Shown here: positions 31,701-64,000 of the stretch, piece after piece | Position numbering within the stretch: the stretch's first letter is position 1 | Layout of the letters: every line of letters begins with the position of its first letter | Source: Ciona intestinalis | Lineage: Eukaryota; Chordata; Ascidiacea; Phlebobranchia; Cionidae | DNA: 64,000 nt | Reading direction: 5' to 3' | Assembly (NCBI RefSeq): GCF_000224145.3 | Contig: NC_020175.2 | Span: 3,876,321 to 3,940,320 of the forward strand | Translations under genes and position numbers: made by a program | The notes under the pieces: model-generated | Databases searched by the model: none | What the model saw: the letters and a program-made list of their open reading frames with translations, nothing else | What the model was told of the DNA's origin: nothing

Positions 31701-33288
31701 AATTTGAAAGATCTGTAGCTTTAGCGCCATGTGGCGAGGAAGACTACGCTCTCTTGGAGGAAGCAAACAAATTCATATTTGAAGAAAAGAAGAGATTTCT
31801 TCACAAGCAGCTATTGAAGGGCATAGAACATCAGGATTATAAGTTATTGAAAAAAACTCTCGAAGAAATTGATCATTCTGACATGACGCCTTCGAACGAT
31901 CACGTGTTCGATCGTGACGTGGCTCACGCGCGACATCTTCTGGAGAGAACAAACCAACTGGAAAAGGCGCGAGAAGCTGTGATGTCTATCAGTCAAACTA
32001 TGATATCAGAAATTCGAAGTTACGGATCACCACCCGATGCTGTGAAGTCAGTGATGATATCAACGTATTTGTTACTTGGGGAAAATGAGGACACTTTGCA
32101 GGTGCGATATATAAAGGAATGATTAAATGTAACTTAGTTATTCTCGCGGGGCGTGGCAATGGCAGTTGTTCTATAACATGGGTGTTCTGTTTCATACCCC
32201 TCGTGCCCACTTATGAGTTACCGCATATAGAACTTTATGGTTGTACAAAATTTTTAAATAACCCCCCCAAACACACATACGCGCACAGCAATAGTATGGC
32301 CGAGCTTCGAGCCCAAACTATATATACCATAATACTAAAGTTGATGAAAGAGAAAACGCTAAACGTATGGGCTTTGAAACAGCCCTTGGTTAAAATACAC
32401 GGGCCATACTCCACTAGAAATCAACATTAATTCAATTAAATGGTTATGCAAGAAATGTTTATTCCAGGACTGGAAAGTGATTAGAGCCTTACTTGGTCGT
32501 ATGGGAAAAGCTGCTTTAAAACGGCGGGTAGTTGAACAAGAAGCAGTTGACATAAAACCTTCAGTTGCTGCTCGTGTTTCACAAGTAATTAACGACACCA
32601 ATATTGATGAAGTTGAAGATATAAGCAAGGCTATATCTTATTTCTACGCATGGGTAAGATATGTGTATATATATATAGTAGGTTGGGTTAAGATGGGACA
32701 TGTTTTCATTCTATTTCCGCATCCGTAACCTTTGGGCTAGACTGCTAGAGGCGAGTCTTTATTAAAGTATTGCGTTATGTTTTTATAGTGCGATACTATG
32801 CTAGAAGAAGTGAAGGACCACCATAATATTGACAACTTTGATGAATTCCTGAAGCCAAGCATACCAGTGGAGCGCAAAAAGTTAAAAAAGAACAAAGTTT
32901 CGCCAATTCCTATCCCGGTAGAAGCGTTGCTGGGTTCGAAGCCCGTTTCGGCTGCTGTTGATGCGTTTGGTGAGTTAGATGACCGAGCCTCCCCGGAAGG
33001 TATTTCAAGAGAAGCGGAGCATGTGGAGGAAACGAACTCCGGGGGAGATTCTGAAGATGACGATGATGTTGCGTCGGAAGAAAGTCTTGCAGAGGTGGAA
33101 TCTCAAACAATAGATGAAGAAGAAAAAGTTCGAATTTTCCAGAAAATCAATTGGCAGATAAATCACCTTCGTTAAACGCAACACCAAGTTCGCCAAATAA
33201 TGATGAAACTGCTGAATCGGACAGAAGCTCAGAACAGTCTTCAAGTCGGATAGAAAAGGAATCAGTTCTGGTGCCAGAAACCGCATGA
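25714..33288 (+). CDS. Single-pass membrane protein: lysozyme-like + VWA ectodomain, dynein-stalk-like tail
   Basis: Fourteen exons, all in phase, give 955 residues: 25714-25766, 25902-26088, 26392-26504, 26945-27123, 27508-27750, 28410-28561, 28783-28965, 29368-29562, 29828-30013, 30457-30687, 31113-31258, 31675-32101, 32468-32653, 32789-33175. Signal peptide MKWNTLCLFLVGLIV. Residues 55-80 (RRIAYAETKFG...GGLWQ) resemble transglycosylase/goose-lysozyme motifs, with Glu62 as candidate catalyst. A von Willebrand A domain covers about 180-370, with DGASS at the metal site instead of the usual DGSSS. A likely beta-sandwich region covers 371-497. The membrane helix is at 511-532, then a basic stop-transfer. 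The tail is helical and charged; LEKAREAV...EIRSYGSPPDAVKSVM near 715-750 and the following 90 residues resemble the dynein heavy-chain stalk and microtubule-binding domain. It ends in a Ser/acidic tail whose frame appears to shift near 33125, where a second open frame continues to 33288. A two-gene alternative is given in findings. Confidence 0.75.
26285..26365 (-). mobile_element. SINE family fragment, reverse
   Basis: ATATGAAACCGAATACTCG, GTTATAACGCCTGTCGTTG and GCGACAATAAATAGGTT are the complement of the SINE head region. In intron 2 of the VWA gene. Confidence 0.45.
26682..26886. mobile_element. MITE family A copy
   Basis: Both termini present (GTAGGGTGGGGCGGGAAGAC left, TCCCATCTTCTCCCAACCTA right) within TATATA flanks. 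VWA gene intron 3, ending 58 bases before exon 4. Confidence 0.75.
27336..27459. mobile_element. MITE family A fragment
   Basis: Interior words only: AACAATTAACAACA, GGTCGCGAGGACACGGTTT and TTGTTTACTAACAAATCGG up to AATGAAAAGGTGTG. Both termini lost. VWA gene intron 4. Confidence 0.55.
27911..28108. mobile_element. MITE family A copy
   Basis: GTAGGGTGGGGGAAGATGAG at the left and TCCCATCTTTCCCCACCC at the right; intact interior. VWA gene intron 5. Confidence 0.75.
28571..28758. mobile_element. MITE family A copy next to a splice donor
   Basis: Left terminus shortened to AATGGGGCACC, only 10 bases after the exon 6 boundary at 28561; right end TCCCATCTTCCCCACAGTAC. The MITE makes up nearly all of this 221-base intron of the VWA gene. 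Confidence 0.7.
29063..29350. mobile_element. Two MITE family A copies abutting in opposite orientation
   Basis: 29063-29250 runs from GGGTGGGGGAAGATGGGC to GTGTCCCATTTTCTTCCAG. From there a second, left-truncated copy in the other orientation runs to CCCATCCACCCCACCCC at 29345. VWA gene intron 7, ending 17 bases before exon 8. Confidence 0.6.
29606..29753. mobile_element. MITE family A copy, internally deleted
   Basis: CTGCGGTGGGGTAAGATGG at the left, TCCCAGCTCCCCCCACCCTA at the right, interior reduced to about 100 bases. VWA gene intron 8. Confidence 0.65.
30085..30345 (-). mobile_element. SINE family fragments, reverse
   Basis: Two head-region pieces: GACTGTCGTTGCTCGCCAC...GTCGCATTCATT near 30130-30185 and GACGTTGCCCGCCACTCG...AAGTCACGTTCATTC near 30305-30345. 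VWA gene intron 9. Confidence 0.45.
30712..30800. mobile_element. Dispersed repeat family B copy
   Basis: TCGGGGTAATGGGCAAAAC to ACCTTACCAACATTGAATAG. Begins 13 bases after the in-frame stop that would end a short VWA-protein isoform; its AATAAA at 30790-30795 could serve as poly(A) signal. Confidence 0.5.
31452..31625. mobile_element. MITE family A copy, decayed
   Basis: AAAGTTGGGAAAGATTGG at the left, ATCCTATCTTACTCCATAG at the right, family interior recognisable. A separate right-end fragment (TTCCATCTTCCCCCACCC) lies at 31312-31332. VWA gene intron 11. Confidence 0.5.
32120..32300 (+). mobile_element. SINE family copy, truncated
   Basis: AATGTAACTTAGTTATTCTC, ACATGGGTGTTCTGTTTCA, CTCGTGCCCACTTATGAG and ATAACCCCCCCAAAC match the SINE order. 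VWA gene intron 12. Confidence 0.55.
32672..32725. mobile_element. MITE family A left-end fragment
   Basis: TATATAGTAGGTTGGG then TTAAGATGGGACATGTTTTC; the rest is missing. VWA gene intron 13. Confidence 0.55.
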
Positions 33289-33739
33289 AATTAGTTCTCA
33301 TCTTTATTATTTTAAAGTATTATGACGGTGTGTATTAATGTGTACATGTCACTTGTTCTTAAGTTCGCACGCCTGAATACAAGAATTTTGCAATTGCCAC
33401 CTTGTTTTGCGAATTTTTGCCGTTTTTAATTTTTTTTATTTCAAAATTTCGCAGTTCAGTTTTATAAGTTTCGCTTGACAGCAAAGTAGAAGAAAGAGGA
33501 AAGTTCCATTTCAATAAATTTTTATTAAATCAGGAAACGTAGCGACCAGTAGTAAATGGCACGAACCACAAACTTTTGAAACAACGGAAAGAATTACATT
33601 CGAAACTTGTAAGTTGACAGCACTTCAGGATTACATAAGCGTATAGAGTAGAAATAGGCGGAACCTTTCGAAATTTGGCCAGAGTGAACTTTTGAATAAA
33701 TAATTTTCCATGAACAAAAAATACAGCAAGAGTTTTGTT
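33289..33739. other. Convergent 3' region, VWA gene and ATP5F1A
   Basis: No gene seen. AATAAA on the plus strand (33513-33518) and on the minus strand (33521-33526, read as TTTATT) are adjacent, so the two convergent transcripts may end within a few bases of each other. Confidence 0.45.
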
Positions 33740-39006
<5,267 letters not shown>

Positions 39007-39801
39007 TCTTTAAGTTGTGCCTCGACTTTGATTCTTTCAAAACAAAAATAAATCAGACCAAAGCAAGCAACCTGTTGTTAACCTGCTTACAAGATCCTAC
39101 AAACGTACAATGAGAAATTGAATTGAAATATTCAAACGTTGGTTTATAATCAATGACGTCGCAACACCGTGAGGTTATCTGCCCCTGATGATGGGTTTGG
39201 AAATCCCAATGGCAATGCAAATCACTAGACCATGACCAACTCGCCGGCGCATTTCATAGACAACGTATAAAACGTTCAGTTTTCGAAAATATGTGCTTCT
39301 GCCCAGAGTCCGTATATAAACATATATAAACATATATACATATACGGACTCTGCTTCTGCCCAAAGAGTAAATCTTTGTTTCTGCCCACTTTATCACTAT
39401 GGCCTCGTCAAGAATATTTACACCTAGACAAATAAAACACCTCTCTCTTTTAGCATTTATTACTCTTTTACACAAACCTGACAAATTTGTAATTCTTAAT
39501 CTCTTTTTAAAATGTCCTACTACTCTTCAATACTTGGATGTTTCAAGCACAAACTGGATGTTTTACAAGCACAAAACAATCTAATAGTTTATATTATGGT
39601 GTATTTGAGAGCATAAACGCAATAATACAAAAGCAAAGGCGCAAGTTGCAAAAATGGCTACAAGCTGGAAAATCAGTAAAACAAACACATGATTGCTCAA
39701 GTGACACTAAAACGTCTTTATATGTTGGAACAAAAATAAACTAAAACACGAGGTACACATTGTTACACTCTATTGTACCATCTGATGAGTTTCTTAGGAA
39801 C
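39007..39801. other. Spacer between ATP5F1A start and GCN2 3' end (copy A)
   Basis: Contains the ATP5F1A 5' flank, a TGACGTCG element near 39154 on an otherwise plain background, and a 50-bp hAT-like insertion (39304-39353). No gene seen. The same spacer without the insertion is at 45518-46245. Confidence 0.6.
39304..39353. mobile_element. 50-bp hAT-like micro-MITE with 8-bp target duplication
   Basis: Exactly 50 bases, with perfect 14-base inverted ends CAGAGTCCGTATAT. It is flanked by CTTCTGCC on both sides (39296-39303 and 39354-39361). The other copy of this spacer has a single CTTCTGCC (45807-45814) and no insertion, i.e. an empty site. Same ends as the 374-bp element at 61351-61724. 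Confidence 0.9.
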
Positions 39802-41765
39802 TCATATCAAAAGACAGTAGCCATGGTCTTTGTAGCTGTAAAGAATGATGAAAGTCATTCTGTAATACAAAAAAAACAAGTTATTTTGTAGAAACAAACT
39901 TTATATTGTGGTTGCTTCTGTACTACAAAGCAAAAGTAAGCTTTTTTTGTATTAACTCCCCCAACAAAAGTAAACTTTCCATTCAGTTAACTTTGATGCA
40001 AACTAACAAAAAGTGAATTTTTCAAGAAAAATTCTCCTGACTTACTCTCGTTCGAATTTTGCCTCGCAAATTCTCTCAGCGATATAGGACAAGTATTTTT
40101 TATACTTGGATACAGTGTGTAGATGATGGGCAAGAGAAGAGTTAAACTCTTCCTCAGAGTGAGAAAGATCAAGAGCACATCCCATGCTCTTCATAACTGG
40201 TGATGGCAGTTCAACCTAAACAAAACATAAGTTTATTTCCAAATCTTGCATTTGATAAAAGGATTCAAAATATTTAAAAAGAAAATTAAATTTAACAGAT
40301 TTTAAACGAAGAAATAACAAAAAAAGCAGTAGTATAAGCAGCATAAAGACCAAAAAAATCAGTAAAAATTTGCATATTTTCACGCAATTACCGCAAGGGC
40401 ACAAATTTGAGCTTTAGATTGAATGTGGGACATCATAGGTAGACTTGTAAGTTTGGTCATAACTTCAGACTCATATCTCTTCCTTAAATGTGAGGCAAGT
40501 TTCTCGGGAGGAACAACCTCGATGCTGATTTGACGAGCACTATTGTTCGTCATGGTAACAGTGGAGGACTCGTGTGATGCAGAGAACCCCGATGAGGAAG
40601 ATTTCCTAAAGAAGAAAAATTTCCTAATTTTTCTTAATTTTTCTAAGTTTCAAAAGTTTTTAAAATTTTTTTTCCAAATTTTAAAGAAAAAATACCATGT
40701 AATAGAAACCCTCTTGAAAAGAATAAAGATAAATAAAAAGTTACATTTAAGTTGAATGAATGCAACTTTTTAGGGCGAATTAAAAGTTATAATATATAAA
40801 ATATCATTTCAAAATAATATATTTACATTGATACAGTTGATTCAACTTCTTTCAATCGTTTTAACAAATAATCCACCAACTGATCCAGCGGTACTCTGCG
40901 TTCAGTAGAGCGTAACAGCGGGTCGTGCGTCAATGATCGTACTAACGGGGAGCCACTTTCTTTCTCGCTTAAAAATACAAGATGGCGGATCCCTCTTTCT
41001 TGAGCTTTCTCCTGTGGGTTGAAGTAATAAACAATTAATATAATGATTAATATAATGATTAAAATTAAGGAAAGCAAGTTAAATACAGACATAATGACTT
41101 TTTAGCAGTACACATATGTTACGTCTACATTTAAGTTACGAGATCCAATTTTAGCATGTTGTTGTAGGTGTATTATAGTATTTTATTTAACTCATGTATG
41201 GTCCAACAGAGTGACATGAGATCTTACAATTATACCAGAGTTGGACCAATATCAGGAGTCAGAACACCCATGGTGATACTGTATGAACCTCAGGGGAGGG
41301 GAACCACTTACATTATAAAACAAAAACAATGATAACTTTTAAAATAGTATTAATTATTTAAAAAAAAGGAAAAAAACAAAAAAATAATCATTCACAAAGG
41401 AACATACTTGGCAACTTGTAAGCTGGCATGAGGTGTATGAAACAATACACTTGTGTTATAGTGACTGTTGTTTTCCGGCCACGCGAGGATAGATAAGTTA
41501 CATTCATTCATTTGATTATACCTGCACTTCTTGCATTGATTCCATTGCCCCGCGATCATAAACGGTTTCTGCTGCTATCGAGGCCTCCCATAGAGATCTT
41601 ACAACCCTCAATCGTTCGTGCAACATAAGAGTCCGCCCCACGGAACAAACCAGCACGTCAACTGCAGCGTGGTGGGATAATTGTGATGTCACAGTGGGGT
41701 CATTGCTGCCACTCATACTTGTTGAGCTACAAAGACTGTTTTCTTCCATTACGGATCCTACAATC
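39802..41765 (-). CDS. EIF2AK4: Extra copy of the last five GCN2 exons (copy A)
   Basis: Exons 41765-41523, 41011-40827, 40605-40392, 40215-40046 and 39835-39802 repeat those of the complete gene at 46246-47929, with the same splice sites and frame. Upstream of 41.9 kb the sequence does not continue into GCN2; it meets a gap at 42003 and then the second ATP5F1A copy. In the first exon I see at least three residue differences from copy B (ENSLCSST against ENNLPSST; TLMLHE against TLLLHE). Copy A also has about 350 extra bases in one intron. This fits an unmerged allele. Confidence 0.85.
41025..41393. other. Copy-A-specific intron sequence
   Basis: About 350 bases between two GCN2 exons that are absent from the matching intron of copy B (47470-47540). 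AT-rich, with short ATAATGATTA duplications at the start and an A-rich end next to a SINE fragment. No open frame and no clear terminal repeats. Confidence 0.5.
41395..41515 (-). mobile_element. SINE family fragment, reverse
   Basis: TTGTAAGCTGGCATGAGG, CACTTGTGTTATAGTGAC and GGCCACGCGAGGATAGATA are the complement of the SINE. Present at the matching place in copy B (47540-47680). Confidence 0.6.
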
Positions 41766-42002
41766 TGTATAAAAATCAATATGACAGAATGCAAAAGCAG
41801 GCAGCTATTTAAAGTCTAAATAACATTATTGGGCACCCGTATTACATATTTTATTCGAATGTTACAAATTTAATATAACACATATTGTTAATAAGATATT
41901 TCACAATATTTAATACTATAATTGAAGTACATTGCTGTTTGTTATTCTATAAGATAAACAACATTACCTTTTCTATATGGATTAGATAAAATACTTCATG
42001 CA

Positions 42003-42127
42003 NNNNNNNNNNNNNNNNNNNNNNNNNNNNNNNNNNNNNNNNNNNNNNNNNNNNNNNNNNNNNNNNNNNNNNNNNNNNNNNNNNNNNNNNNNNNNNNNNN
42101 NNNNNNNNNNNNNNNNNNNNNNNNNNN
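42003..42127. other. Assembly gap (125 N)
   Basis: Run of N at the exact junction between the two copies of the 6-kb block. Confidence 0.99.
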
Positions 42128-42128
42128 A

Positions 42129-45517
<3,389 letters not shown>

Positions 45518-46245
45518 TCTTTAAGTTGTGCCTCGACTTTGATTCTTTCAAAACAAAAATAAATCAGACCAAAGCAAGCAACCTGTTGTTAACCTGCTTA
45601 CAAGATCCTACAAACGTACAATGAGAAATTGAATTGAAATATTCAAACGTTGGTTTATAATCAATGACGTCGCAACACCGTGAGGTTATCTGCCCCTGAT
45701 GATGGGTTTGGAAATCCCAATGGCAATGCAAATCACTAGACCGTGACCAACTCGCCGGCGCATTTCATAGACAACGTATAAAACGTTCAGTTTTCGAAAA
45801 TATGTGCTTCTGCCCAAAGAGATTAAATCTTTGTTTCTACCCACTTTATCACTATGCCCTCGTCAAGAATATTTACACCTAGACAAATAAAACACCTCTC
45901 TCTCTTAGCCTTTATTACTCTTTTACACAAACCTGACAAATTTGTAATTCTAAATCTCTTTTTAAATGTCCTACTACTCTTCAATACTTGGATGTTTCAA
46001 GCACAAACTGGATGTTTTAACAGTCTAATAGTTTATATTATGGTGTATTTGAGAGCATAAACGCAATAATACAAAAGCAAAGGCGCAAGTTGCAAAAATG
46101 GCTACAAGCTGGAAAATCAGTAAAACAAACACATGATTGCTCAAGTGACACTAAAACGTCTTTATATGTTGGAACAAAAATAAACTAAAACACGAGGTAC
46201 ACATTGTTACACTCTATTGTACCATCTGATGAGTTTCTTAGGAAC
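45518..46245. other. Spacer between ATP5F1A copy B and GCN2 3' end
   Basis: Second copy of 39007-39801. It lacks the 50-bp insertion and keeps a single CTTCTGCC at 45807-45814. No gene seen. Confidence 0.6.
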
Positions 46246-63666
<17,421 letters not shown>

Positions 63667-63828
63667 CTAAAATAAGAATAATGGATCATTCTAACTGTAT
63701 TGGGTGAAGAGCTTTGGACTAAATCTCATGTCACATTGTGTTCAATACTATGGGACTTTATCCTTACTGGATAGTATGGTTTACAGTAAAATGAGGTATT
63801 AAATAAGCGATGTATTCCCCCGACAACA

Positions 63829-64000
63829 GTGGTTCTTAAACTAGAAGGCGCGCACCCCTAGGGGGGGGGGGACTCTAAGAGGGGGGCGCAAAAAACAATA
63901 CAATAAAGTGTTACATGTGTTATACTGGTGGTGTTTAAATGGCAGATCTCGATATGCTTCTGGATCTTTTTAAGTTTTTGTGTGGATCTTCCAATGTAGT
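63829..64000. mobile_element. hAT-like element, cut by window edge
   Basis: Begins CAGTGGTTCTTAAACTAG, the classic start of many non-autonomous hAT elements, then a G-run and CAATAAAGTGTTACATG. The far end lies outside the window. Confidence 0.5.

Noticed and set aside
63855-63892. G-run as a quadruplex regulatory site
   Set aside because: It lies just inside a hAT-like terminus and is typical of that element; no further support.

Overview
The window looks like nuclear DNA of a tunicate, most likely Ciona (intestinalis/robusta type). The genes are compact and intron-rich, with introns mostly of 100-700 bases. Their proteins resemble vertebrate orthologues closely. Introns and spacers are AT-rich and packed with a small MITE and a tRNA-derived SINE of the kind I remember from Ciona. 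The species call is inference from memory of these repeats and protein styles. All exon coordinates were read by eye from splice signals and reading frame; in each complete gene the exon sum is divisible by three.

Layout. 1-5302 (+): a Gfo/Idh/MocA-family NAD(P)-dependent oxidoreductase (9 exons), whose first two exons also occur as a near-identical extra copy at 1-687 ending in an assembly gap. 6790-9046 (+): a small secreted protein with two chitin-binding type-2 domains. 10113-13693 (-): AP-3 adaptor sigma subunit. 13969-22162 (-): HAUS6, an augmin subunit. 22503-24395 (-): UBA2/SAE2, the catalytic subunit of the SUMO E1 enzyme, in one uninterrupted exon. 25714-33288 (+): a large single-pass membrane protein with a lysozyme-like domain and a von Willebrand A domain outside the cell. 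Its cytoplasmic tail resembles the microtubule-binding stalk of dynein; this is the most unusual gene here. 33740-39006 (-): mitochondrial ATP synthase alpha (ATP5F1A), complete. 46246 to beyond the right edge (-): EIF2AK4/GCN2, from the pseudokinase domain to the C-terminus; the N-terminal RWD part lies outside the window.

Two blocks are present twice and abut runs of N. One is about 6 kb (ATP5F1A 5' exons plus GCN2 3' exons, 35.7-41.9 kb and 42.1-48.0 kb). The other is about 3.5-3.8 kb (GCN2 kinase exons, 54.5-58.06 kb and 58.18-61.95 kb). They read like two unmerged haplotypes of a very heterozygous animal, though true tandem duplication is not excluded. Comparing the copies gives natural filled/empty site pairs for two insertions of one hAT-like MITE family, 374 bp and only 50 bp long, each with a perfect 8-bp target duplication.

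Most genes are housekeeping functions (vesicle traffic, spindle, SUMO, respiration, stress kinase) with no obvious shared pathway. The chitin-binding protein and the VWA/lysozyme-like receptor suggest surface or immune-type roles, but this is inference.
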